Below, in pieces: positions 56,335 to 64,000 of a stretch of DNA of 64,000 nt; position 1 is the stretch's first letter; every line of letters begins with the position of its first letter. The notes under the pieces are model-generated. The model saw only the letters and a list, made by a program, of their open reading frames with translations, had not been told where the DNA came from and ran no database searches. This DNA is from Betaproteobacteria bacterium (GTDB lineage: Bacteria; Pseudomonadota; Gammaproteobacteria; Burkholderiales; JAEUOS01). The stretch is from assembly GCA_028292405.1 (NCBI GenBank), contig JAQGMJ010000028.1, positions 124,001 to 188,000 on the forward strand, given 5' to 3'. The position numbers and the translations under genes are program-made.

Positions 56335-57816
56335 ATGAAGCAGAACATTTCACGCAGGACCTGCCTGGCCGCCGCCGTCGCGGCCGCCTGCCTGGCCGGC
56401 TGCGGCGCCATCGGCCCGGACTATTTCCGCCCGGCGGTGCCCGACATGCCGGTCAACTGGAAGACCGAGCCCGACTGGGCGCTGGCCCAGCCCGCCGACA
56501 TGCAGCCGAAGTCGGACTGGTGGACCGTGTTCGGCGACGCCAGGCTGAACCAGCTGGAGGAAGGTGCGCTGGCCGGCAACTTCAACCTGCAGCTGGCAGT
56601 GGCGCGCATGGACCAGGCCAATGCCACCATGCAGTCGCGCGAGGCCGCGCTCTACCCGCGCGTCGAGTTCGACCCCAGCGCCGCGCGCGCGCGCACCTCG
56701 GCGAACCGGCCGGTGGCCAACGCCGGCTCGGTCAACAGCAGCACCACGCAGAACGACTTCAAGCCGCTGCTGGCGGCCAGCTATGAAATCGACCTGGTGG
56801 GCCGGGTGCGCCGCGACGTCGAATCCGCGCGCGCCAGCGCCCAGCAGGCGCAGGCCGACCGCGAGAACGTGCGCCTGGTGCTGACCGCGCAAGTGGCCGC
56901 CACCTACTTCCAGCTGCGCCAGCTCGACGAGGAAATCCGCATCGTTTCGGAAGCCACCGCCGCGCAGGACAAGGCGCTCGACGCCATCAAGAAGCGCTAC
57001 GCCTCCGGCGCCTCTGGCCAGGCCGACGTGCTGCAGCAGACGGCGCTGTCGCTTTCCAACAAGGCGCAGCTCGACCTGCTGAAGACCCAGCGCAACATCC
57101 AGGAAGACAGCCTGGCGACGCTCACCGGCACGCCGGCCGCTTCGTTCCGCATCGAGCCGGGCAGCCTGCCGCAGACGGTGCCGCAGGTGCCGGTGACCCT
57201 ACCGGGCGCGCTGCTGCAGCGCCGCCCCGACGTCGCTTCCGCCGAACGCGCCATGGCTTCCGCCAACGCGCAGATCGGCGTGGCCAAGGCGGCCTTCTAC
57301 CCGGTGTTCAACCTAGGCTCGACCTTCTTCGGCACGGAAGCCACCACCCTGGCCAAGCTCGCTTCGGCCTCTTCCATCCTCTGGTCCTTCGGCATCGCCG
57401 CGGCGCAGACCATCTTCGACGGCGGCCGCGCCAAGGCCGGCGTGCTGTTCGCCGAGGCCGGCTATCGCGGCTCGGTAGCCTCCTACCGGCAGACCGTGCT
57501 GGTGGCGATCCAGGAATCGCAGGACGCGCTTTCCAACATCGCCCTGCTCGACAGCGCGAACCAAAAGCAGAGCGAAGCGGTGGACAACCAGAACAAGTCG
57601 CTGCAGGTGAGCTTCAGGCGCTACCAGGGCGGGCTGGACAACATCATCGCGCTCACCCTGGTGCAGCAAAACCAGCTGGCGGCGCAGCGTGTGCAGTCGC
57701 AGATCCGCGGCTCGCAGTTCGTCACCACGGTAAGCCTGATCAAGGCGCTGGGCGGCGGCTGGAACGCGCCGGCGTGGAATGCGGCGGAGAAGGAAGCGCG
57801 CGATCGTAAAGGCTGA
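56335..57816 (+). CDS. RND efflux outer-membrane lipoprotein, NodT family
   Basis: This 493-residue protein has a lipoprotein signal peptide (CLAAAVAAACLAG-C, lipobox Cys near residue 22). The usual NodT/OprM blocks follow: GPDYFRPAVPDMPVNW, WWTVFGDARLNQLEEGALAG, NFNLQLAVARMDQANA, and in the second repeat GALLQRRPDVASAERAM and ANAQIGVAKAAFYPVFNLG. The trimeric barrel/tunnel would complete the pump with the two preceding genes. It ends 60 bp before a convergent gene. Confidence 0.93.
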   Translation: MKQNISRRTCLAAAVAAACLAGCGAIGPDYFRPAVPDMPVNWKTEPDWALAQPADMQPKSDWWTVFGDARLNQLEEGALAGNFNLQLAVARMDQANATMQSREAALYPRVEFDPSAARARTSANRPVANAGSVNSSTTQNDFKPLLAASYEIDLVGRVRRDVESARASAQQAQADRENVRLVLTAQVAATYFQLRQLDEEIRIVSEATAAQDKALDAIKKRYASGASGQADVLQQTALSLSNKAQLDLLKTQRNIQEDSLATLTGTPAASFRIEPGSLPQTVPQVPVTLPGALLQRRPDVASAERAMASANAQIGVAKAAFYPVFNLGSTFFGTEATTLAKLASASSILWSFGIAAAQTIFDGGRAKAGVLFAEAGYRGSVASYRQTVLVAIQESQDALSNIALLDSANQKQSEAVDNQNKSLQVSFRRYQGGLDNIIALTLVQQNQLAAQRVQSQIRGSQFVTTVSLIKALGGGWNAPAWNAAEKEARDRKG

Positions 57817-57876
57817 GGCGCACGGCCGTGCCCTCATGCCATGGCGCCGAACCGCAGCTTGCGCCGTTGGGCCTTG

Positions 57877-58677
57877 TCAGAGCGAAAAAGGAATTTCGAA
57901 AATTGCCTTTACCGTCCACTTGTCGCTGGCGCCATTGAGGCCGCGTCCGATGCCGAGATTGAAGGGCAGCGGCTTGCGGGTGAAGTCAATGGCGTAATAC
58001 AGGATTTTGCTTTGCTGGCTGCCGGTATCGAAATGCCGCAGTGCGCCCAGGTCGTTGTAGTACTCGAAGCCCATGGCGACACCTGGCGCGACCGCGCGGG
58101 CCACCTTGTACTGCATGCCGAAATCGGGACTGCTGGGGCGCGGGCTGATCTGGCTCGGGGAAAGTGACCAGCCGAACACCGGGTTGACGGCGACCAGCCA
58201 CTCTTCCGAGCGCCAGCCGCTCATGATGCGCAACTCGAAGTTCCGGCGCGAAGCCTCGAATTTCGAATTGATGTCGGAGAATTCGCCATTGGCGCCGGCG
58301 AAGAATCCGTGGCTTGCCGCACCGGCCTTGAGCGGCACCCATTTCAGACGAAGCTTGTAGCCGCCCAGGCTGTAGTTGCCGGCATTGAACGACGTCGGCA
58401 CATAAAGTCCCGCCTCGAAGTCTTCGCTCAGTCCATAGGAAAATTCCGGCGTGATGCGCAGGCCGCCCTGCGGCACCACTTCGCCCGGATACTCCGCTTG
58501 CTTGCTGCCGCGGGGAGTCGTGTTGACGTGGAGCTCAAGACCGAATTCGTGCGGACGGTTGATGTCGTCCGTATACACCTGAACCTCGTCGATCAGCGAT
58601 GCATGCGCAAGCTCGCACGCGCAGGCCGCGACGGCGAGCGCCATGGAGAAAAACAGTCGTGCGAATTTCGGTTTCAA
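57877..58677 (-). CDS. Predicted outer-membrane beta-barrel protein (266 aa)
   Basis: The signal peptide (LFFSMALAVAACACELAHA) is followed by alternating amphipathic strands rich in aromatics: EFGLELHVNTT, LRITPEFSYGLSEDFEAGLY, YKLRLKWVPLK, LRIMSGWRSEEWLVAVNPVF, YYAIDFTRKPLPFNLGIG. It ends in a C-terminal strand finishing with hydrophobic/aromatic residues (AIFEIPFSL), as usual for Bam-assembled porin-like proteins. Ligand unknown. The gene stands between the RND operon (convergent) and a 354-bp region with an inverted repeat that may be its operator. Similar small barrels occur widely in Betaproteobacteria as uncharacterised proteins. Confidence 0.8.
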   Translation of the reverse strand: MKPKFARLFFSMALAVAACACELAHASLIDEVQVYTDDINRPHEFGLELHVNTTPRGSKQAEYPGEVVPQGGLRITPEFSYGLSEDFEAGLYVPTSFNAGNYSLGGYKLRLKWVPLKAGAASHGFFAGANGEFSDINSKFEASRRNFELRIMSGWRSEEWLVAVNPVFGWSLSPSQISPRPSSPDFGMQYKVARAVAPGVAMGFEYYNDLGALRHFDTGSQQSKILYYAIDFTRKPLPFNLGIGRGLNGASDKWTVKAIFEIPFSL

Positions 58678-59031
58678 TTTACTTCACGTGACAGTCCGGA
58701 AAGTGGCGATGCTACCGGCGTCATGGCTCGCGGGAAATCGAAATCTCGAAAATAACAGGCGTCTTTTTTTAACGGCTGCCATGGCACGGCCTGGATCGGC
58801 GCGCGCCGCGCCGGCCGGGATGATTCTCAATTGCCGCGCAAACGAGAATCAATTTGCAACGCTGAAACGCGGCGCCCTTTGATGATGCCGGCCCGGGGAA
58901 CACTTTCCCGGCCGCATGCCGCGGCCCGGGCCCGGCGCTTGTCGCGAATGGTGTTGAGCATCACTCGCACCTGGCCGTGATCACGGCCCGAGGCGAGGTG
59001 TTGCCTGGGCACAACGATTGCGCGGCGATTT
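58678..59031. promoter_or_regulatory. Upstream region of the beta-barrel gene with a 7-bp inverted repeat
   Basis: In these 354 bp, GATTCTC (58822-58828) and GAGAATC (58844-58850) form a perfect dyad with a 15-nt spacer, each followed by CAATT/AATTTGC-like sequence. It resembles an operator, possibly Fur-like, about 145-170 bp upstream of the beta-barrel start. A T-run at about 58764-58770 is also present. No gene was found. Confidence 0.4.
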
Positions 59032-60417
59032 TCAGCGCAGGCCCGGCAACCCGAGAGTGATCAACAGGCCCGCGATCGCGCAGGCGCCGAGCAGGGCCGG
59101 CACGCCCGCCTTGTACCGGAAGAGCGCGATCAGCGCAGCCGCGCAGATCAGGGCCGAGGCGATGCTGAAATGGCCGCCGAAGCCCTTCGGCCACAACACG
59201 TGATAGGCGAAGAACAGCGCGAGGTTGATAATCACGCCGACCACAGCCGCCGTGATGGCCGACAGCGGCGCGGTGAACTTGAGATTACCGTGGGTCGCCT
59301 CGATCAGCGGCCCGCCGGCGAAAATGAAAATGAACGAAGGCAGGAAGGTGAAGAAGGTAACAACGCAGGCGGCAACCGCCGCGCCCAGGAACAGGCGATC
59401 CGGGCCGAACACCTGCGTGGTCCATCCGCCAAGGTAGCCGACAAAAGCCACCACCATGATCAGCGGGCCCGGCGTGGTTTCGCCCAGCGCCAGGCCATCG
59501 ATCATTTGCGGGCCGGTGAGCCACTGATAATTCTCCACCGCGCCCTGGTAGACATAGGGCAGCACGGCATAGGCACCGCCGAAGGTGAGCAGCGCGGCCT
59601 TGGTGAAAAACCAACCCATTTGCGTGAGCGCACCTTGCGCGCCGTATAGGGCGGCCAGCCCCCCCATCGCGGCGACCCACAGGCCCAGGCCCGTGCCGGC
59701 GATCAGCAGCAGCCGGCGGCGCGAAAAGCGGGCGTGCGGCGGTGTGGGCGTGTCGTCGTCGATCAGCGCCGGGCCGTAACCCTTTTCAGTGGCGCCATGG
59801 CCGCCGCCGAGCGCGAATACCGCCGGCGCATAACGGCTGCCGAAATGGCCGACCAGCGCGGCCGCCAGCACGATGGCCGGGAACGGCACGTCGAAAAAGA
59901 ACAGCGCGGCGAAGGCAGCGGCGGCGATGCCCCACATCCAGCGGTTCTTCAGGGCACGCCCGCCGATGCGGTGGGCGGCATGCAGCACCAGCGCAGTGAC
60001 GGCGGGCTTGATGCCGAAGAAGATGCCGGAGACCAGCGGCACATCGCCAAAAGCCACGTAGATCCACGACGACACAATCAGGATGAACAGCGAGGGCAGC
60101 ACGAACAGGCCGCCGGCGGCGATGCCGCCCCAGCCGCGATGCATCAGCCAGCCGATGTAAGTCGCCAACTGCTGCGCCTCGGGGCCGGGCAGCACCATGC
60201 AATAGTTCAGCGCGTGGAGGAAGCGTTTTTCGCTGATCCAGCGGCGGCGCTCGACCAGTTCGGCGTGCATGATGGCGATCTGCCCGGCAGGGCCGCCGAA
60301 GCTGATGAGGCCCAGCTTGAGCCAGAAGCGCAGCGCTTCGGTGAAGGAAACGGGAAGGACTGGGGATGCAACGACGGGCGGAATCGGCGGTGGTGCGGCA
60401 GGCAAAGCGGTGTCCAT
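59032..60417 (-). CDS. chrA: Chromate transporter, two-domain ChrA type
   Basis: The protein has 461 residues from ATG 60417 (MDTALPAAPP), chosen because the CHR domain begins soon after and AGAGAG precedes it; an earlier in-frame start would add 14 residues. The first CHR domain carries LKLGLISFGGPAGQIAIMHA, RRRWISEKRFLHALNYCMVL, PGPEAQQLATYIGWLMHRG. The second carries FFTKAALLTFGGAYAVLPYV and GLALGETTPGPLIMVVAFVG. This duplicated FGG/PGP layout is the long ChrA family, which expels chromate or takes up related oxyanions. It lies 160 bp downstream of the GntR gene in the same direction. No chrB regulator was found nearby. Confidence 0.92.
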   Translation of the reverse strand: MDTALPAAPPPIPPVVASPVLPVSFTEALRFWLKLGLISFGGPAGQIAIMHAELVERRRWISEKRFLHALNYCMVLPGPEAQQLATYIGWLMHRGWGGIAAGGLFVLPSLFILIVSSWIYVAFGDVPLVSGIFFGIKPAVTALVLHAAHRIGGRALKNRWMWGIAAAAFAALFFFDVPFPAIVLAAALVGHFGSRYAPAVFALGGGHGATEKGYGPALIDDDTPTPPHARFSRRRLLLIAGTGLGLWVAAMGGLAALYGAQGALTQMGWFFTKAALLTFGGAYAVLPYVYQGAVENYQWLTGPQMIDGLALGETTPGPLIMVVAFVGYLGGWTTQVFGPDRLFLGAAVAACVVTFFTFLPSFIFIFAGGPLIEATHGNLKFTAPLSAITAAVVGVIINLALFFAYHVLWPKGFGGHFSIASALICAAALIALFRYKAGVPALLGACAIAGLLITLGLPGLR

Positions 60418-60577
60418 TGAGAGCTCTCTATCGGAGTCTCCAGCGCTTGGACGGGACACCGTCTGGAATCAGGGCCGGGAGGCTGTTTTCCCGGCCGCGC
60501 CATCATAACAGGAGCCGTCTGGCGCCGCCCTGCGCTTGCTCCACGCATCCGCTCGGCCGCCCCAGGCAAGCAGCCGA

Positions 60578-61324
60578 TCAGGCCTGCTGCACCCGCGCGG
60601 TATGCAGCATGTGCAGCGTGATCTTGCGCACTTCGGCCTTGCTGGCATCGATGTGGCTTTTCAGCAGCATCTGCGCCTCGTCGGCCTTGCGCAGCAGGAT
60701 GGCCTTGAGGATGCGCGCGTGCTCGTTGTAGGTGGCGTCGATGCGCGCGTCCTGGGTGAAGTCGAGGCGGCGGATGATGCGGATGCGCTCGGTGAGGTCG
60801 TGGTGGATGCGCGCCATTTCCTGGTTGCCGGTGGCCAGCACCAGGGCGCCGTGGAACTGTTCGTCCAAGGCAGCGACGCCGCGGCCGTCGGTCAGGCGTT
60901 CCGGCTTGGGCACCAGCCAGGAATTTTTAAGATCATCCAGGGTGGCGCGCTCGTCCATTTCGCACAGGCGCTTGACGGCGGCCAGTTCGAGGATGACGCG
61001 CACGTCGTATAGGTCCTCGAACTGCTGGAAGTCGAAGGGGCGCACGCGCCAGCCGCTGCGGAACATCACTTCCAGGTAGCCCTCGCGCTCCAGCAGGTAC
61101 AGCGCCTCTCGCACCGGGGTGCGGCTGACCTGCATGCGCCCGGCAATCTCCGCCTCGGTGAAGCGGTCGCCGGGGAGCAGGACGAAATCGAAAATCTCCT
61201 GCTTGACGCGCTCGAACACGCGCGCGGCGAGGTTGGAGTCCTTGCCCCGGGGTTCGGTCTTCGCTTCGGTTTTCGGCGTCGTCTTGGCTTTGTCGGTCGG
61301 ACGTTTGGCTAGAGTAGTCGTCAT
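60578..61324 (-). CDS. GntR/FadR-type (FCD) transcriptional regulator
   Basis: This 248-residue protein has a Lys/Thr/Pro-rich lead of about 30 residues. The winged helix follows: LAARVFERVKQEIFDFVLLP, GDRFTEAEIAGRMQVSRTPV, REALYLLEREGYLEV. The C-terminal FCD ligand domain has YDVRVILELAAVKRL, a DEQFHGAL block and later His residues (NEHARI, KSHIDASK) that may bind a metal-ligand complex. The gene lies 142 bp after atzE in the same direction, with space for its own promoter, so regulation of the atzFGE cluster by a pathway carboxylate is the natural guess. The operator was not identified. Confidence 0.9.
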   Translation of the reverse strand: MTTTLAKRPTDKAKTTPKTEAKTEPRGKDSNLAARVFERVKQEIFDFVLLPGDRFTEAEIAGRMQVSRTPVREALYLLEREGYLEVMFRSGWRVRPFDFQQFEDLYDVRVILELAAVKRLCEMDERATLDDLKNSWLVPKPERLTDGRGVAALDEQFHGALVLATGNQEMARIHHDLTERIRIIRRLDFTQDARIDATYNEHARILKAILLRKADEAQMLLKSHIDASKAEVRKITLHMLHTARVQQA

Positions 61325-61466
61325 GTCCTGTTATACGTTCCCTGGGTTTGGTTGTCAGCTTGTGGTCACTTTGTAACCCGACTGTTTTCCTGCGCTTTTT
61401 TCGGGCCCGGCCGTTCCATGCGGCCCATTCTCTCACCTAAGACAACTCGTCCTTTCTTATATGTGA

Positions 61467-62852
61467 CTAAAGCTGCGCCACCGGCGCGCTGGCTACGCCG
61501 GCCAGCTCCAGCGCCGCCGCCACCCGCAGCGCATCGGCTTCGCGCCAGGGCTTGGCGATCACCTGCAGGCCGATCGGCAGCGGCCCCAGGCCGTGCACCG
61601 GCACGGCGACGATCGGCAGGCCGATGAAGGACAGCGGTTGCGTCAAAATGCCCATCGAAGGCCGCGCCGGCAGTTGCTTGCCGTTGAGTTCGAAGGTGTC
61701 GGCGCCGACCGGGGTGGCTGCCACCGGCGTGGCCGGGGCGATGATCACGTCGGTGTCGGCGAATGCGCGCATCACCGCGTGGTAGAACCACAGGCGAAAG
61801 CGCTGCGCCTGTACGTACCACTGCACCGGCGTCAGGGCGTTGGCGAGAAAACGGTCGCGGATGGCCGGGTCGAAGTCGTCAGGACGGCTGCGCAGGTCGG
61901 CCAGGTGCAGGTTGCTGCCCTCCGAGGCGGTGATGACAAAGGCGGCGGCGCGGGCGCGCTGCGCTTCGGGCAGGATGATTTCGCGGCTAACGTTGAGCGC
62001 CTTGGCGGCGGCGGCGACCGCGGCCAAAGCCTGCGGCCCGGCGTTCTCCCTGAAGTAGCCGCTGGCCACGGCCACGCGCAGGTTGCCCAGGCCTTCCTTG
62101 AGCAATTGCTGGGTCGGCTCCATGGCGCGGCGCGCCTGCGCGTAGTCACGCGTGTCCTGGCCTTGCAGGGCGTCGTAGACGGCGGCCAGGTCGGCGGCGC
62201 TGCGGGCGAAGGGGCCGACATGGTCCAGGCTGCAGGTGAAGGGGTAGGAGCCGCGGCGCGACAGCCGGCCGTAGGTGGGCTTGATGCCGAAGATGCCGCA
62301 CAGCGAGGAAGGCACGCGGATCGAGCCGTTGGTGTCGGTGCCGAGCGTCAGCGGCACCATGCCGGCGGCCACTGCCGCGCCGGAACCGCCAGAGGAGCCG
62401 CCGGCCACGCGCGTCAGGTCGTGCGGGTTGCGGGCGGTGCCGTAGTGGGCGTTTTCGGTGGTGAAGCCGAAGGCGTACTCGTCCATGTTGAGCGCGCCCT
62501 GCAGCACGGCGCCGGCGCCGCTCATGCGCGCCACCAGGGCGGAGTCTTCCTTGGCCGGCGGCAGGTCGCGGTTGATTTTCGAGCCGGCGACGGTGGTGAG
62601 GCTCTCGATGTCGAACAGGTTTTTCGCGGCGTAGGGCACGCCGGCCAAAGGCGGCAGCGGGTGGCCCGCGGCGCGCGCGTTGTCGATGGCGCGCGCTTCG
62701 GCCAGCGCGCGTTCGCGGGTGACGGCGGTGAAGGCGTGGATCTTGCCATCGAGGGCATCGATGGTTTTCAGCGCAGCCTCGGCAGCCTCGACTGCCGAGA
62801 TGCGGCCGGCGCCGATGGCCGCGGCGATGCCCAGTGCGTCCATGGATTTCAT
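61467..62852 (-). CDS. atzE: 1-carboxybiuret hydrolase catalytic subunit AtzE (amidase-signature family)
   Basis: The protein has 461 residues from ATG 62852, overlapping the atzG stop (ATGA) with GGAAG 8 nt ahead; a GTG 15 bp upstream is an alternative. Amidase-signature catalytic triad: Lys77 (GVPYAAKNLF), cis-Ser in RVAGGSSGGSGAAVAAG (about 153/154), nucleophile Ser177 (GTDTNGSIRVPSS). AtzE with the small AtzG hydrolyses 1-carboxybiuret, the AtzD product, releasing ammonia on the way to allophanate. The gene order atzF-atzG-atzE, with coupled overlaps, supports this over a generic Glu-tRNA amidotransferase-like amidase. Related amidases share the motifs, so the identity rests partly on AtzG and AtzF next door. 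Confidence 0.87.
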   Translation of the reverse strand: MKSMDALGIAAAIGAGRISAVEAAEAALKTIDALDGKIHAFTAVTRERALAEARAIDNARAAGHPLPPLAGVPYAAKNLFDIESLTTVAGSKINRDLPPAKEDSALVARMSGAGAVLQGALNMDEYAFGFTTENAHYGTARNPHDLTRVAGGSSGGSGAAVAAGMVPLTLGTDTNGSIRVPSSLCGIFGIKPTYGRLSRRGSYPFTCSLDHVGPFARSAADLAAVYDALQGQDTRDYAQARRAMEPTQQLLKEGLGNLRVAVASGYFRENAGPQALAAVAAAAKALNVSREIILPEAQRARAAAFVITASEGSNLHLADLRSRPDDFDPAIRDRFLANALTPVQWYVQAQRFRLWFYHAVMRAFADTDVIIAPATPVAATPVGADTFELNGKQLPARPSMGILTQPLSFIGLPIVAVPVHGLGPLPIGLQVIAKPWREADALRVAAALELAGVASAPVAQL

Positions 62853-63037
62853 ACGCCGGGCTTCCACAGCGGCGCCGGCTCGTCTTCGGGCGTCAGCGGG
62901 AATTCATTGACCAACGCGGCGAGTTGCGCGAGGCGGGTGAAGTTTTCCAGCACGCCGGGGCGGTGCGCGGCGCTCACCGGCAACTCCAGCGCGGCGCTGG
63001 CGGCATCGACGTATTTCTCTATTTGGTCCGGAGTCAT
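62849..63037 (-). CDS. atzG: AtzG-like small subunit (DUF4089 type)
   Basis: The protein has 62 residues from ATG 63037 (AAGG shortly upstream). It reads MTPDQIEKYVDAASAALELP, a GVLENFTRLAQLAALVNEFP helix pair and an acidic/Pro end (EDEPAPLWKPGV). This is the pattern of the short AtzG/DUF4089 helical protein, related to GatC, that stabilises AtzE. Its stop overlaps the atzE start and it begins 22 bp after the atzF stop. A longer frame exists upstream, but that region overlaps atzF out of frame. Confidence 0.85.
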   Translation of the reverse strand: MTPDQIEKYVDAASAALELPVSAAHRPGVLENFTRLAQLAALVNEFPLTPEDEPAPLWKPGV

Positions 63038-63059
63038 GTTGCCTTGGTGCTTGAATACA

Positions 63060-64000
63060 TCAGGCCTTCGCCAGGCTGGCGAGATACGCGCGCCAGCCGC
63101 CGAAGGAGGAAATGTCAGTCGCGCCGGCCGCGGCGATGCCTTCGCAGACGAAGCCCTTGACCCAGGCGCCGTCCTGCAATTGCACCGAGCCGATGGCCAG
63201 CGGCGGCGGCACTTCGGCGACAAAGGCGCCGAAGCTCTCCAGCGGCACGTCCCATAGCTCAAGCGCGATGGAAGCGCCGCCGTCGGCGCGCAGCATGCCC
63301 GGCTTGGGCGGCACCGTGCCCGGCAGGGCATAGAGGCGATAGGCCGGCGCGCTTAGCGCTTCGCCGGCGAAGCGCGCGCCGCGCGTGGTGAGCTGGTGGT
63401 TCAGCGGCAGGCCGCGGAGGTGGGCGCCGACTACTGCGATGCGAGCGTGGCCGGGGGCAGGCGGCGCAAGCGCCGATGTATCTTGCGCGGGCAGTTCCAG
63501 CCCGGTGGCGCCGAGCGGCAGGCCGGTGTCGTGCTGCCAGCGGTCGGCGAAGCCGACTAGGGCTTCGTCGTACCAGGCCGGCGCGATCAGGGTGATGCCG
63601 AAGGGCAGGCCATCATTGCGCATGGCGGCGGGCACGGCGATGGCGCAGAGGTCGAGCAGGTTGACGAAATTGGTGTAGGTGCCGAGGTGGCTGTTTTTCA
63701 CCACCGGGTCGTCGTTCACTTCCTTGATGGTGTAGATGGTCGGCGCGCTGGGCACCAGCAGGGCGTCGATGTCTTTCCACACCGGGGCGGTCATGCGGCG
63801 CAATTCCTCGCGGCGGTAGTAGGCCTTGAAGGCATCGACCGCGCTGTAGGCGGTGGCGCCGGCGATCACCTCGCGCACCACCGGGTGGACGATCTCCGGG
63901 CGCTCGCGCATTACCGTTTCGATGGCGGCGTAGCGCTCGGCCACCCAGGGGCCGTCGTAGAGCAGCGCCGCGGTGGCGAGGAAAGGGGAGAGGTCGATGG
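63060..64000 (-). CDS. atzF: Allophanate hydrolase AtzF, C-terminal part (cut by window edge)
   Basis: The frame enters from the right edge with IDLSPFLATAALLYDGPWVA, typical of the late amidase domain of allophanate hydrolase. ALLVPSAPTIYTIKEV and LLDLCAIAVPAAMRNDGLPF follow. The second, allophanate-hydrolase-specific domain starts at about ARIAVVGAHLRGLPLNHQLT and contains YRLYALPGTVPPKPGML, VKGFVCEG and ISSFGGWRAYL. AtzF converts allophanate to two ammonia and two CO2. The catalytic triad lies outside the window. It is the first visible gene of the atzFGE minus-strand cluster; whether atzH or a transporter precedes it cannot be seen. Confidence 0.93.
   Translation of the reverse strand, partial: IDLSPFLATAALLYDGPWVAERYAAIETVMRERPEIVHPVVREVIAGATAYSAVDAFKAYYRREELRRMTAPVWKDIDALLVPSAPTIYTIKEVNDDPVVKNSHLGTYTNFVNLLDLCAIAVPAAMRNDGLPFGITLIAPAWYDEALVGFADRWQHDTGLPLGATGLELPAQDTSALAPPAPGHARIAVVGAHLRGLPLNHQLTTRGARFAGEALSAPAYRLYALPGTVPPKPGMLRADGGASIALELWDVPLESFGAFVAEVPPPLAIGSVQLQDGAWVKGFVCEGIAAAGATDISSFGGWRAYLASLAKA

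Noticed and set aside
57821..57832. GCACGGCCGTGC palindrome after the outer-membrane factor gene as terminator
   Set aside because: No loop and no following T-run; could be chance in GC-rich DNA.

Overview
The window is GC-rich with strong G/C third-position bias. Its gene content (RND efflux trio with a NodT-type outer-membrane lipoprotein, SapC-family protein, NMT1-type ABC importer, AtzD/E/G/F set, chromate transporter) fits a free-living Gram-negative betaproteobacterium, most likely of the Burkholderiales. No rRNA, tRNA, CRISPR array, phage or insertion sequence was recognised. The taxonomic call is inference from gene content, not from a marker gene.

Positions 1-38332 (minus strand) hold one large surface-protein secretion locus. 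In transcription order it reads: a TolC-type outer-membrane channel, a probable intrinsic terminator, a giant 10,541-residue repeat protein, a DUF3467 protein, a GAF-GAF-HlyD fusion, a PqqD-like/M50 metalloprotease/HlyD fusion, and a SecA-like ATPase cut by the window edge. The giant protein has an N-terminal LEPR-XLL-type motif, a DUF4347 domain, thousands of residues of beta-solenoid repeats, Calx-beta-like and RTX-like repeats, and a polar tail. No ABC-type ATPase/permease of a type I system lies in this stretch. A SecA paralogue and a membrane metalloprotease fused to an adaptor occupy the place where one would expect it. This is the best candidate here for a poorly described system.

Positions 38333-38896 are an AT-rich regulatory island with three spaced copies of an 11-bp motif. 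It is followed by an unrecognised 287-residue protein and a convergent SapC-family protein. Positions 40956-44094 encode a tightly coupled operon of a VOC protein and an NMT1/SsuA-like ABC importer (binding protein, ATPase, permease). Then come a methyltransferase, a chemotaxis receptor, a decayed small exported protein and two small hypothetical proteins.

Positions 48816-64000 combine nitrogen-heterocycle catabolism with efflux. A ring-opening amidohydrolase (AtzD/barbiturase family) sits downstream of an FAD monooxygenase. AtzF (partial), AtzG and AtzE form a second minus-strand cluster, followed by a GntR regulator and a chromate transporter. Between the two halves lie a complete RND pump (permease, adaptor, outer-membrane factor) and a predicted outer-membrane beta-barrel protein. 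Together the amidohydrolases would open cyanuric acid (or a related oxidised pyrimidine) and degrade it through carboxybiuret and allophanate to ammonia and CO2. The nearby importer and monooxygenase may supply or prepare the ring substrate.
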